Below, piece by piece: positions 10,537 to 22,301 of a stretch of DNA of 64,000 bases (the stretch's first letter is position 1; the number at the start of each line of letters is the position of its first letter). The translations under genes were made by a program, and so were the position numbers. Under the pieces are notes generated by a model. That model saw nothing but the letters and a program-made list of their open reading frames with translations, ran no database searches and was not told the DNA's origin. Source of the DNA: Phycomyces nitens (Eukaryota > Mucoromycota > Mucoromycetes > Mucorales > Phycomycetaceae); contig JAHRBC010000004.1 of the NCBI GenBank assembly GCA_022702545.1, positions 5,176,001 to 5,240,000 on the forward strand, given 5' to 3'.

Positions 10537-12185
10537 TCAAGCAGATTCTTTTGAAAAAATGAATTCCTCGAGATACTCTCTTGTCTTGATTGGATCGTCA
10601 GAGTCCATGCTATTATTATTGCTCAAATGTCAGTAGTCTTGCCCAGACCAGATCATTATACTTACTGTGCAAGTCCTTTGAATTTGTATTCATCGTACTC
10701 TATGTCAAAGAATCGAGGTTTCCATGGAATCCCATGCTCTTCACGTTCTTTTGTTGACTGCCTCTGCTCGTCTTCTATAAAGGTTTTTTCTTCCGTGGCC
10801 TTTTCCATGTCACGACCGTGAATTGCGGCTGTCAAGGCACTCCAGAGACTATATATACAATAGAGGTGAGAAGATGTGCCCCCCCCCCCCCCTTTTCTTC
10901 TTCTTCTCCAGCCTTAATTTACCGTCTCGACTCTAGCTTCTCCTGCTCGGTCTCTAGAGGGACCGATTTAGGAAATAACGTTGCAGTTTTTACATCAAAG
11001 AATGGCTTCTTGACATTGGTCTATGCAGATTTCCTTATTAGTCCCAAGTCCATAGATTTTCCTTTTGTTCAGGTGGCCCAAACTCACTTTGCAGTACTTG
11101 ATCATCGTTTCATTTGACCATTGTCCTGTAATTTCGCATAAAAGCTCTTGAGTGCTTTCCTTCTTGATCTTTCCTACGACTGAATTCCATTGGCCCGAAA
11201 AGAATCCCTGTTTTTCCATGGAAAAATTAGCATCTCCCTTGGCAACCTGGTCATGATTTCTTACTTTGGTCTTGAATTCTAATTCGCAGATCAGATCGCT
11301 TGTGATACACCGAACAGTCGAGGTGTCACCCAATTCCATTGTCATTGTTCCAAATCTGGTCGTAAAGAGGAACCATGAATTCCAATCCTCATTATGAAAA
11401 ATAAAAACTTACAGAATTCCTCGTGCATAGACATTGGGCATCCTGATATCGTATCTCTCATTAAAACGCTTCTCGAGAATCAACTGAGTATCTCCCTGCA
11501 TAAGTGTAGCCACACTATTGCCAAGGAATCTTGATTTAGGCTTAATATCACCAGTAACTGTGATGTGATGTTCAGGACAGGTGTAAAAGTAAGAAGAAAC
11601 CGGGGGGTGGTGGGAAACCTGCTCAGAAAGGTAGAAACCCTGGGTGCCATCTTCATAAGAGTAACGACAGCGAAAGAACTCTCCCAGCACAGGATTGTAG
11701 GGTTTTTTTACACCCTATTTTTTTTTGCATGTCAGTAAATATAATAAATCTGTCATCCTGGGCTAGATAGATATACTAACCCTTGGTCTGATATGCCACC
11801 CAGACAAAAAGTACCGAACGACTGCAATAAACCGCTCGAGTGGATCGTCGATTTCATTGGCACTAGAAGAGGTTTTGTTAGTTTTAACTTTGGTATTATT
11901 ATTTTTATATATATATACAAAAGCTTACTTTAGAATAAGATTGGGATGAGACATAAAGTCTGTTATGCGCTCTACCATACTACGCGGTTCCAGCACAAAT
12001 GTAGGCAAAGTGACCCGATGCTTTTTTTATGGTTTGCCGTAGATCAGAAAATACATTTCAAACAGATTAAGCATCCTTACAAGATCCATGCCTTTTGTCA
12101 ATTGAGAGGCAATCCCAAGAATGATGTTGCGAGAACCATCGTCAACATCTTCACTACAGACCGAGTAGTTGATGGGCTGGGACAT
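10537..12185 (-). CDS. oxysterol-binding protein homologue (short ORP, no PH domain)
   Basis: Lipid-transfer protein that exchanges sterol or phosphatidylserine for PI4P at membrane contact sites. Start MSQPINYSVCSEDVDDG, then the lid/N-terminal region LPTFVLEPRSMVERITDFMSHPNLIL, RFIAVVRYFLSGWHIRP, PYNPVLGEFFRC and the family signature EQVSHHPPVS (about 11610), whose two His contact the PI4P phosphate. Downstream are GDIKPKSRFLGNS, the AGxILFGTMTMELGD strand region, QWNSVVGKIKKES and a charged C-terminal helix rich in EDEQRQ ... PWKPRFF. No PH, ankyrin or FFAT segment is seen, so it is a minimal ORD protein of the Osh4/Osh6-7 type. At least seven exons. The FVLEPRS segment is closer to Osh6/7 and human ORP9-11 than to Osh4; subgroup is inference. 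Confidence 0.9.
10877..10892. repeat. poly-C tract in an ORP intron
   Basis: Run of about 14 C on the plus strand inside an intron of the ORP gene, conspicuous in an AT-rich context and prone to sequencing or replication slippage. Confidence 0.7.
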
Positions 12186-14685
12186 AATGGTTCGTATGTG
12201 GTGAAGAACGTGAAAGGAAGACTGGCCAGAAAAGGGTCAAGTCGCACACGTCATCATTCTCTTCTGGTGCAGATCCAAACCCCAACCAAGATGCTCTTTC
12301 TCTTTCTCCTTTTCTTTATAGATCACAAAAAAGAAAGATTGGCAAATCAACAGCTGTCTAAATGACGCAGCTACAATCCAATTGGCAGCATAAAAGCAAG
12401 CCAGCATATCTATGGTTGACAGCATGTTACCGATCCAAAAAGTACCCTTGGCCATACAGGTGCTCTGAAGCTACTCAACGCTATGAGAAGGTGTAGTTTG
12501 AGTTTCACAATAGAACCTTCTCGCTCCAAATGTCCGAACAAGTTGAACAAGTGTAAATACTTGGCTTTGGTTATTCTGCTTGTAATATTCTTGTGGGTAT
12601 AATATGTCTATTGAAGTGTCAGCAAAAAAAAACACTTGGTCTTGATCCGATTACTGTCTAAATATTGACACTCTACATAAACAAGTGTTGTCGAGTACAA
12701 AACAAAATGTGTTTTGGTCGTACAGGTTCCTCGAAACACCGAATCAAATATATGATTAGAATTCAAATATATGATGATTAGAATTCAAATCGTACAATAT
12801 TGATAATATTCCAACCAACCAACCAACCAAGAAAGAAAAAAATAGTATAATTACAGGTCAAATTGTGTCTTTGTCTGTGTCGAGCCTCAAGATATTCACA
12901 GGCCAATTGATAGTATTGAACAATGAAATCCCACTTTTGTGTGCATTGTATAGCAAAAGGCTTGCTATCAGCCAAGATTCCAAAGGCACGATTGTATCTA
13001 TAGAGTACATTATTGTTCTTGATAACAAGCAACAATTCAACCAATCTGTTCGACAGGGGTCTAATCTTATCGTCCATTTACAAACCATTTGTCATGTCTT
13101 GCTCCCTTTTTTTTCTTGTCTCCTTTGTAAGCTTGGAAAACAGGCTTGTTATGCAAATATCATGCATTTGATTGGCCACAACTATTCTTGGATGCTCTAA
13201 ATCTATTGTGCTTTTAATACTTTTTATTGGGGGGCTGAATCGATGAGAAATATTTGGATAAAATATCTCAAGTTCTATGGATTAGTGTTGCAAACATTAG
13301 TCAAAAATACACAAATATTTTTTTTTATTTTTAGGCAACCCAAACTTTTTGTTGACCAAAATAGACCCAGTGTGATTACAAGAGAAAAGAAAAAATACAC
13401 GAGGCAAGCCGTTTTAGAGACCTAGAACGGCATCTTGGGAAAAAGGTGCTGAGAGTTCAAAGATAATTATATTGAGAATATTATACATTGGAATTGGAAT
13501 TGTATTTAGATGCCTTGTCTATCAACAACTTCTTGACCCTTGTGTCCCAAACACCATTGAATAAAATCCTTGTTGAAAAGCAGTTTGGGCTTTATAGAAT
13601 GTCAGACGGTCTGTACAGGGGAGGGGGGGAGGCAGTAAGCTTTGGTTTTTGATTATTATGCCATCTTGTAAACATGGTTATTACCCCTCTTTAAATAGAT
13701 ATTATATTCCATACGTCAATAGGACTCATCACTGCTGACCTACTTTAATACATGAAAATGTCACATAGTCAATAAGCTTTCTAATTCTTTTCAGAAGAAA
13801 GACCCCAAAAAAAAAAAAGAACACCCCCTCCCCCATGTCTTCAAAATGCCTCTATATATGGTATATATAGAGAATCAAGGTTAGCGTTTAATGTCCATTG
13901 GTGTCGTGCAACCATCCCAAAGCTTTATGTATTTTCTATAGAAATGTCATTAAGCCTCAAATGCTAGGTTTCCACAATTCCAAATCACCACAAATCACTA
14001 CAATTAGCCTATTGCACTCTATAGCATTTTTGTGAGAGCCCAATTGGATTATAGAATACGCGGTCAATTATTAATAATGAATACAGATTTTCATTGTCAA
14101 TATTGATTATTATTAAAACGCTAATGTGCAGAATACAAACATGTCTTTTTTTTTAAACAAACCATGGCAACGGGACTCAGCCGAAAGCAGTTTCAAAAAT
14201 AATAATAATAATTAAAACCCGGTCGCCATGGAGATGTTTTATCGCAATCTATTTATGCTCATGGGAATCCAGATGATAGTAATCACAACACTTTATATTA
14301 AGCGTATCTTATAGCCAACTACCAAAACTCAATTAGAATTGGCCGTTTATTGGTGATGAACCAGCCCTTGCAAAAAGGATAGGGTATTAGAAAATAAAGG
14401 CAAAGATTCATTTTACAATACAATTTGCTTTACATGATTTCTCCCTATGTTTTCATGGTAATTTTAAACCTACTATATATATATATATATATAATATACA
14501 CTTTGGCGGTTGAGAGTATGGAGTAAAAACCTGTAGTTTTGGGCAGATAATATATTGAATGTCATTGGATATCAATTGACGGATAGATTCCCGAAAAGAA
14601 TCCTCTGAAAAGTTTCAGTGGTCATCTTCATATTAGACACATATGGTTAATGGCTGTGACACTTGTTTTTTTTTATTTTCATTCC
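12186..14685. other. 2.5-kb gene-poor spacer
   Basis: AT-rich DNA between the ORP gene and the phospholipase B gene. It contains scattered open frames up to about 110 codons (for example 12778-13200 on both strands), but none has a recognisable domain, a consistent splice structure or a promoter. A CCAA tandem lies near 12813 and a TA tract near 14475. No gene is claimed. Confidence 0.55.
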
Positions 14686-14693
14686 TATAAATA
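14686..14693 (+). promoter_or_regulatory. TATA box of the phospholipase B gene
   Basis: TATAAATA, 44-51 bases upstream of the ATG at 14737. It lies downstream of the alternative ATG at 14650, which argues against that earlier start. Confidence 0.65.
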
Positions 14694-14736
14694 CTCTTCT
14701 TGGTACTCTTTTATGGTCTCTTTCTTACCAGACAAT

Positions 14737-16426
14737 ATGCGCACCTTTAGTCTATTGACCTCACTTGCTGTTGCCCTCTTGTTTGCCGAGACTCAGGCAC
14801 GGAATGTGCAGAATATCAATGATTGTCCTCCATTAAAGCCGCGCAAGAGTCCCCCAAAAGATGTAACAGATATTCGTATTGACGATATAAAGGTCATTGC
14901 ATCTCTGGGTGACAGGTGAGCTAGACCAATAGATTCTATAAAGGCAGAGGTCTAATGGACTGACTCTATAGTACAATGGCTGGCTTTGGTCTCCAGGAAA
15001 TAATAAACGGTACAACTCCTCTGGATGCTCTGGAAATAAGAGGAAAGAATTATGCTACCGGTGGCGACCCTGGAGCAAATACCTTGGCAACATTCACAAC
15101 AAAGTACCAGCCGGACCTAAAGGGAGCTTCTGTTGGCCAGATGGTTGTAGCTCGTTGTAATTGTAAGTCTAATTGCACTTTACAAACCACTAACTCTGTA
15201 TTTTATTACTAGACGATTACTGCTCTCTTTCGGATTGTAAGATTACAAGGTTCTTTTCTATAGACTCACCTTTATCTTCGTTGCAGACCAACCTGACATT
15301 GACCATTTAAACGGTGCAAAGTCTGGTGCAATTTCAATGAGAATCAAGGATGAACTCGACTATGTTATTCCTCGTGAGTACTTTATGATTATGACTTCAA
15401 AAAACCTTTTATATATATATGTGTATATATACTTTTGAACCCCAGAGATGAAAGAATACCCTGGAGTGGATTTTGAAAACGATTGGAAGCTCATTATCCT
15501 TCACATTGGAAGTAAGTGCTTAGTAATCCAGCATTTTCAGAAATACGCTAACTCTATGACCAGATAATGACCAGTGTGATTATTGTACGGTGCGTGGAAA
15601 CGAAAGTACTCCTGATGTCTATGGAGGCTACATTGAAGCCGCCATTGAAAGAATTGCCCAGAATATTCCTAGGGCAATTGTCACCCTTGGTAATTGTGCT
15701 CATGATATATTCAAGCTTATTTTTTTAACACTCTCATAGTTGGAAATCTAAAGGTCTCGACTCTATATAACCTGGCCTCAAGACATCCTGAATATTGCCC
15801 AACTGAAGATGCCTCTGTCAACTATCTTACTCCTAAAGTAGAGTGCCCTTGTCTATCCACACCAGAGACAATGCTGGGAATGGATACTGTTGTAGCTGGC
15901 AAGTCAATCAGCCAAACCAATCTAGAATGACCATCTTACTCTTGTAATCCTATAGAATACAACAAACGGCTGATAAAGATTGCCGAAAAGTACAAGGCTA
16001 AAAAGGGGTCAGATTTTGCTGTTGTATATCAGCCTGCTGGTATTGACTTTAGAGGATTCCCTATCAATTATCTAAGGTAAGTTGGCCCAAGGTGGCTCTT
16101 GTACCATCTAACATTTTATCATTTGTACTTTTTAGTCCCCTAGATTGCTTCCACCCCAGTATTCATGCACAGGAGTATTTTGCAAAGGTAAGACTAGCAT
16201 GCCGACAGACCCATAGACATTATGTTGGAGATACCAATACGACATCAATTGCTTTATTTCAGATCCTCTGGAACTCATTGTTCCGTCCCAGTGTAAAGAA
16301 ACAGACAGTTTTTGAGTATGACGAGAACTTGGCCGTAAGTCTTTGTGTGCGACTATTGTACGTCTCGATAACACTGCTTTCTAGATATATTGCCCAAAGA
16401 CCACTGACAGAATTTCCACCAAATGA
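14737..16426 (+). CDS. secreted GDSL phospholipase B-like lipase
   Basis: Extracellular or membrane-facing esterase related to animal PLB1, hydrolysing acyl esters of (lyso)phospholipids. Signal peptide MRTFSLLTSLAVALLFAETQA. GDSL block I, VIASLGDS-TMAGFGL, is split by an intron right at the catalytic Ser codon (AG|T). Block III contains LHIGNNDQCDYC (Gly-x-Asn-Asp), and block V is DCFHPSIHAQEYFAK with the catalytic His. Conserved PLB segments GAKSGAISMRIKDELDY and CPCLSTPETM are present. About ten exons are needed. The last exon, joined after the Asn-Leu-Ala codons, ends in IYCPKTTDRISTK at the TGA 16424-16426, matching the Cys-Pro-rich end typical of PLB repeats. Only one PLB unit is present, against four tandem units in mammals. 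Confidence 0.88.
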
Positions 16427-16694
16427 TGAAATTGTCCTTTTGTAATCAAACCAACCGTACAACTAATAGTAAACTATAGATATACCCAACATGAGTATAT
16501 CTAAAGACAATATATTAAAGTCTTGAGCTAAAAGATAAAACAAGGTCCTAGAGATTAACAAGAGTGGCTTGTTTTTTTTTGATGATTATTGATGGATTAA
16601 ATGGCCAATTAATGATTGTAATATAGGCAATATTGTTTTCTTGCGTTTTGCAAACAGTTTTAATCCAACCACAGGGCACCAGAAAACAAAGAGT

Positions 16695-18003
16695 TTATTG
16701 GCCTTGAAGGTCAATTGAACCCCACACACTGTCTGGATCATCTGTCTTGTAAGCCCATGTAATGCAATAATGGCTGGCCAAAAGATGCCATTCCTCTAGT
16801 TCATCCAATATCTCAAGTTGTGCGATTCTAAACCCATCATCATTAATAACCTTGGCCATCAAGCTCCTTGACCAACAAGCTCCTTGACCAACTATTGATA
16901 CTTTACCTATTCCTGTCTGTTCTATTGAGCCAATTGTCATGTAATTCATTGATATCAACTGCCTTTGCCTTTTTCCACCCTAATCCCATGAATCTCTGTT
17001 CTTGTGCCTTTAGATCCGGATAGGCATGTATTCCCTTTAATTCAATGGAGCGTTCCTATACTGTGGTTTAATACGTCTGCTATACACACCCTGAATTACC
17101 TGTAGATTCTTTAGCATCATTCGGCCAAATGCATCATCAGGCTTGATTTGCTCGTAAAGGACAAACATGGCTTGCTTGACCTCACGCGTAATCCATTCGA
17201 GAATATACTGTGAGTCCTTGGGTGCAATGTATATAAACACACATTCTGAAAGAAACAGGGTAGGAGCACTGATAATACGAGAATAAGTCAGTAATCGTTT
17301 GTATGATATGATGGCAAATGATTACTTTGGATCTAATCCATGGTGAATTAGCCGGTCAGCAACTTGGTCCCATTCGCGCAAGTCACCACCAACCAAGCAA
17401 TAGTCTGGCCCGATGAGTTCAGTGCCTCCTCTCTCTAAGATGGTTTATGAATATATATGTATATATATATATATACATCCAAACTTGGTTTCATCTTTAC
17501 ATACCCAGATGAATGTCATCTTTTGAGCCCAAAAGATCATGAAGAGCAGCGTGTCGTTGAATAGACATGGCCTTCTTGACCGCCAACTCTGGGAAATCAA
17601 CCTCAAAGTACTTTGCTAGCTTGTCTGCATTAGGTCCTGATTTGATGGTGAAATATCGAGTGTCAAATCCTGCCCCAAGAGTTACAATCTGCTTCTTTGG
17701 GCCAGGTGTCTGTAGGAACTGTTGGACAAGGCTGTCAAGAGCACGATGGCGAATAAATGTTCCACGGTTGATGATAGGTGACCGACGGACAGGACGACGG
17801 ACAAAGAGTTTTGCAAAAGGATCCACCAGGTACCCAAGCTGGGCAGCCGAACTAAGGGGTTAGATATTCAAAACTACTTAATATCTGGAGAGGCGACTTT
17901 TCGTGTTTGGTATCTGAATGACTTGCAGTCTGCTCACAGTGGCATCGTCATTTGTGCCTCGAATGGCGTCGTCTGGTCCTTGAAGTTTTTGATGGGGTAT
18001 CAT
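16695..18003 (-). CDS. PPM1: leucine carboxyl methyltransferase 1 (PP2A methyltransferase)
   Basis: S-adenosylmethionine-dependent enzyme that methylates the C-terminal Leu of the PP2A catalytic subunit, controlling holoenzyme assembly. N-terminus MIPHQKLQGPDDAIRGTNDDATVSRL-SAAQLGYLVDPF shows the family RGTNDDA and GY-DPF blocks. The SAM-binding motif is IVTLGAGFDTRYF, followed by YFEVDFPELAVKKAM, then DYCLVGGDLREW, LFLSECVFIYIAP and the C-terminal LEILDELEEWHLLASHYCITWA. The first intron (about 17851-17929 on the plus strand) needs a GC donor, GCAAGT, to join DDATVSRL to SAAQLGYL; the nearby GT donors break the conserved frame. About eight exons. The identification is firm. Confidence 0.9.
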
Positions 18004-19145
18004 TATGAGATGGGATTGAGTATATATATATATATATAAAGAAAGAAAGAAAGAAGCAGGCGAAAATGGACCTTTGGTGGTCTGTGACTGGAATTAAAGA
18101 CCACTCTTTTCTTTTTATGCATGTCAGGTGCAAAACCCATTAATTCATTTACTTGATATTATATGGACTATTTGCACCAACATGGATATTTTTGACTAGT
18201 AGTAAATCTGAATAAAATAAAATACTAAATAGCCACTGTGTCCCATTTCATATGCCATGGTGGGCCTAATAGAGTCTAGCTTTTTATTATAGGCAAGGCA
18301 GCTGTTATGCCCAAATAAACTGTATTTGCCAACCACTCTAGTATTCCTATCAGAAAAACAAAATTGGCTCATCATTAGCCCAATTGGTCAGAATAGCATG
18401 TCTATTTTCCACTTGCAGACACCAGTTGCGCCTCTTGATCTTCATGAGGCTCTTTGCGATATACTGCTTTTGTTTTTAAACCCATAATGATTTGCCAATA
18501 TATATCGACCGAGTCCTCGAGAATGCCTATACTTTTATACATGGTTTGAATGTAACTATCGATTATTGTCTTTATAAATACATCATTAGAGCCATACAAA
18601 CAAATGGCAATTCTTATAGAGAGCACTATGTGAATTTGGTTTGTAGCTCAAGGTACAAGACAAGATCCAAACTTTTAAATATACATATACATATATATAT
18701 ATGTATATATTTCTAAAACTAAGTAATGTCAATTCTGATTGGCTGTGGCCCAACGGGCTGATCATTTTGCTGCCCAGAATGGTTTATTGTGGAATCCCAC
18801 CACGGGTAAAAGGCAAAAAAAAAACAATGAGAATGTGCTACAAAATAAGCACAAGAAAACCTTGATTTTCTATTTAACGTAAAACAGAAGCCACAATCTT
18901 GATATAGCAATTTAATGGCCCATATTATTACAATACAGAATCCATACTTTTACGACCCAGTGCAAACACGGTAAATGAGCAAAAGCCAAAATTCTCCCCT
19001 TGAAAAAAATATATATTTGATGATATATTCCAATACCTGGAATTTTACGTCATAAAGGTTTATATTTCAAAAAAAGAAAAAAGAAAGAGAGAATACCTCT
19101 CTTTCTTTTCCTTTTCTTTATCTTTATCTTGTATTATAACCAACG
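18004..19145. other. AT-rich divergent spacer
   Basis: About 1.1 kb between LCMT1 and the beta-trefoil gene, transcribed away from each other. It contains a TA/CA palindromic stretch near 18678-18712, a pyrimidine-rich block at about 19090-19130 just before the trefoil gene, and short open frames without recognisable features. No gene seen. Confidence 0.55.
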
Positions 19146-20770
19146 ATGGACCGACCATCATATTTCTACCTATTATCACAGAAATACAAGTATGCTCTGG
19201 ACATTTACGATGGCCAAGTAAAAGTAAGCAATTCTCAGCATTTGATTCACAATGCTAAATCACAATTCTATTCATTAGCCCGAAGCCAACCTCATTGTCT
19301 GGCCACAAAAGTTTGAGGACAGCGATAACCAGTACGATTGTATTCATTCTCTCTCTCTACAGCCATTAACCACCTCTGTTTGTTTTTAGGCTGTGGACAT
19401 ATGATAATGGACACATTATAAACAAAAAGTCCCAACTTGGTAACTATCTTTATATTTATATATATATATCTGCTATTATCCTAATGCGCAGTATCCTTGT
19501 TAGTCCTGGATATTGCTGAAGGCATGTTTAGCAAGTACAGAATCATTGTCCAGAGAAAGCGAGTAGAAGGTCTCGCGACACAATTGGTAAGTGATTGGGA
19601 GCATCGAGTATTCCAGAGGCTGACCTTTGGTTGGATCATAAAGTGGGACATCAAAGACGGCTTCATTTGTTCTCAAGCGTACCCCAACCTGGTGTTTACG
19701 ATAAAGGTAAACTTTTATTGGCTTGAGCATACCTGGCCATGTCTAATGCGATTCCATAGGACAACAATAGAAAGGATGGTGCAAAGATCATTCTGACACA
19801 TCGCAAGGAGGTGGATAACTTGGACCAACTGTGGCGTAAAGAGAGTTATGGAATCTTTGAAAGTTCACTTATTGGTATTGGCTCTTCTGGCCCAATGCAC
19901 AAGAGGGAGGACTTTGGCAAGCCAAGACTTGGATATGGTGCTGAAGTGGGTATCCCTCCAGAGTTGACGAGTTTGCCAGAAAAGACAAATATTGCTGGCC
20001 TGGGCCAAAATGTCGATACTAATCCAACTCCCACCGATAACACCAAGGGTGGTGATGGTGATTGTGATATTGACCCTAATCTTCCTGAGAACATGCCAAG
20101 TATGTACCCACCTTCCCAGGTACAGACAGGATACCCAGCTCAGCCAGTTCCTCGGCCATCTTTTTCGAATGGCCCTCCCAACAACTACCCTTCTTACCCT
20201 CCATCCTCTCCTCCAAACCGCTATCAATCCCCACCACCGCAGCAGCAATACGATGGCTATCCTCATTCCCCTCCTCCTCCACCACAGAGTCAGGGTTCTT
20301 ATCCTCCTCCACCACAGAGTCAGGGCTCCTATCCTCCTCCACCACAGAGCCAGGGTTCCTATCCTCCTCCACCACAGAGCCAGGGTTCCTATCCTCCACC
20401 TCAGCAGCAGCAATACGATGGCTATCCCCCTGCTTCTCCTCCTCCACCTCCACCACGGAACCAGGGTTCCTATCCTCCACCTCAGCAGCAATACGATGGC
20501 TATCCCCCATCTCAGCCCCAATATCCCTCAGAGGCTAATTATCCACCTCAACGACCATACTCTCCTCCAGGTCCCTCGGGTCCCATGGCAGGTGGTTTCT
20601 ATATTCCTCCTGGTCCTGGTGGCATGCCTTCTCAAAACCAATCACAGCCCCCATCGCATCCATATATGCCACCAGCTCAAAATGATCCATATGGAGGCTA
20701 TGGCCCTGCTCCCCCTCTTCCTCCAAAGGATACCCAGTACAACAATCATTACAATTACAATTATCAATAG
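19146..20770 (+). CDS. R-type beta-trefoil domain protein with Pro/Tyr/Gln-rich repeat tail
   Basis: Residues 1 to about 140 form three sugar-binding-type beta-trefoil units. Unit 1 contains KYALDIYDGQVK-PEANLIVWPQKFEDSDNQ-LWTYDNGHI, unit 2 contains LLVLDIAEGMFSKYRIIVQRKR ... TQL-WDIKDGFI, and unit 3 contains NLVFTIK-DNNRKDGAKIILTHRK ... NLDQLW. Each has a Q-x-W or QLW-type motif. An in-frame intron of 57 bases (19587-19643, GTAAGT to AAG) restores exact trefoil spacing; reading through it inserts 19 unrelated residues. The rest is a disordered tail with tandem SQGSYPPPP units and QQQYDGYPP segments, ending HYNYNYQ. No signal peptide, so likely cytosolic. The ligand is unknown. The tail resembles annexin/synexin-type PYGQ regions that drive assembly, but that is analogy only. 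Confidence 0.78.
20273..20392 (+). repeat. four tandem 30-base coding repeats
   Basis: Four near-identical 30-base units (20273-20302, 20303-20332, 20333-20362, 20363-20392), each coding for a Pro-Pro-Pro-Pro-Gln-Ser-Gln-Gly-Ser-Tyr decapeptide, followed by diverged related units to about 20520. Only third-position-type differences separate the units, implying recent expansion. Confidence 0.9.
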
Positions 20771-20896
20771 TTTGTTTGTTTTTAAAGAAAAAATATATAT
20801 ATAGCCATTATATTACTTTTTTTTTGTCTGCTACATAAAATACACAAATACACAAATATATATATATATATCATATTATTATTACTCTTTCTTTGA

Positions 20897-22301
20897 TCAA
20901 GAAAATGCATACGGGTGGGCAAGTACAGCATCAGCCACAATACCAGACCACAAAAGACCACCTGTCCAAGTGTTGGACTTGAATTTGGACCAGCAATCCG
21001 CAGGATCATTGTAATTGACTGTCTTTAGTTGCCAGGCAAGTTGAGCAGCCACACCTCCTACACTCAACAGATAAAAGGGAAGACCTTGGCCACACATATA
21101 GCCAGAAAGGGCTGTCATGGAAACAAACACTCCAGAGAAGCCAGTGAGCCATTCGGTTGTCTTGTCGCCAAATCTTAGGGCAGTGGATTTAACTCCAATC
21201 TTGACATCATCTGTCTTGTCTTGATGGGCATAGATTGTGTCATAAACAAGTGTCCATGCAACACCACCAGCATACAATGGGCCAACTACTGCAAGATCAA
21301 GGGATCCAGTCATGGCAGACCACCCAAGAAGAGCACCCCAATTGTAAGCAAGTCCAAGAACAGTCTGGGGCCAGTAAGTAATACGCTTCATAAGGGGATA
21401 TGAAACAACCAGAGAGAGAGAAGAGGCACCGAGAAAGATGCTGTAAAAGAAGTCAGATAAATGTGCCAAAAAAAAACAAACAGACAAACAATAAACTAGG
21501 ATTTCCTATTGACTTGCCTATACCAGTTCAATTGAGTCAAGACACCAAGACCTACAGACAATTGACATCCAAGAAATGCAATTGCATTTGCAGGTGAGAT
21601 GGCGCCAGATGCAATTGGACGCACCTTTGTTCTCTCGACCTGTTTATGTTAATACCACATCAATCACACATATATATATATATTAATGGCTTGGACTCAC
21701 TTTGTTATCAATATCACGATCCCATAAATCATTGATTACACATCCTGCACCACGCATTGTCAAGGCGCCCACTCCAAACAGAGCCAGCATGGCACCGGTC
21801 TGGGTCAAGGATGCATTGGTTGCAGAGGCTGCCATAGTAATACTCCAGGCTATATTTTAAAAGCACCAGTAATATGCTCAATGGTTAGATTCATTGCTTG
21901 GTAGATATTATCTAGTGGTTACCGCATGGCCAGAACAACAGCCAGGTTCCAATAGGCTTATCTAGTCTGAGCAGATAGATGTATGGTGCTACTTTTGGAG
22001 GCAGACGATCGATCCAGTTATTGTATAATTGGCGTACAGGTTCAGCTGATGGACCAGAAGATATTTCGTCAGAGGTTGGTATAGAAGATACGTTTGTGGG
22101 AGTAGTAGACGACTGAACCCATTGTTTCTGCTGCAAGGACAGGGCTCCAAGAGGAAGTACGGGTCGTGTGGCACGTATAAAAGGGAGAGAACGAGGGACC
22201 AAGAGACGTGTAGAGGGACTGACGGAGAACATGCGTACTGTGGTGGGTCTAATAGGAACCCGGCCAAGGCGCATGGCCAATGGCATCAATGACATTGTCA
22301 T
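20897..22301 (-). CDS. COQ2: 4-hydroxybenzoate polyprenyltransferase (ubiquinone biosynthesis)
   Basis: Inner mitochondrial membrane UbiA-family enzyme attaching the polyprenyl tail to 4-hydroxybenzoate. N-terminus [21 protein letters not shown] is a basic, Arg-rich mitochondrial presequence. Core begins [20 protein letters not shown]. The first Asp-rich motif [25 protein letters not shown] binds polyprenyl diphosphate with Mg. Further conserved parts are [27 protein letters not shown] and the second motif [26 protein letters not shown]. Four exons; the last (about 21441-20897) is the largest. The protein ends VLAHPYAFS. An upstream TTG-extended reading is not needed, since the ATG at 22301 is in good context. 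The gene is head-to-head with ERG28, 549 bases away. Confidence 0.93.

Noticed and set aside
12778..13200. Overlapping frames of about 100 codons on both strands
   Set aside because: No domain, no consistent start or promoter, AT-rich composition like the surrounding spacer.
19587..19616. A 30-base GTAAGT...TTCCAG segment in the trefoil gene that looks like an ultra-short intron
   Set aside because: Using the next acceptor (AAG at 19641-19643) gives a normal 57-base intron and exact beta-trefoil spacing (TQL-WDIKDGFI), so the short version is not needed.
19865..20521. 218-codon minus-strand frame rich in Trp and Arg
   Set aside because: Antisense of the Pro/Gln-rich tandem repeats of the trefoil gene.
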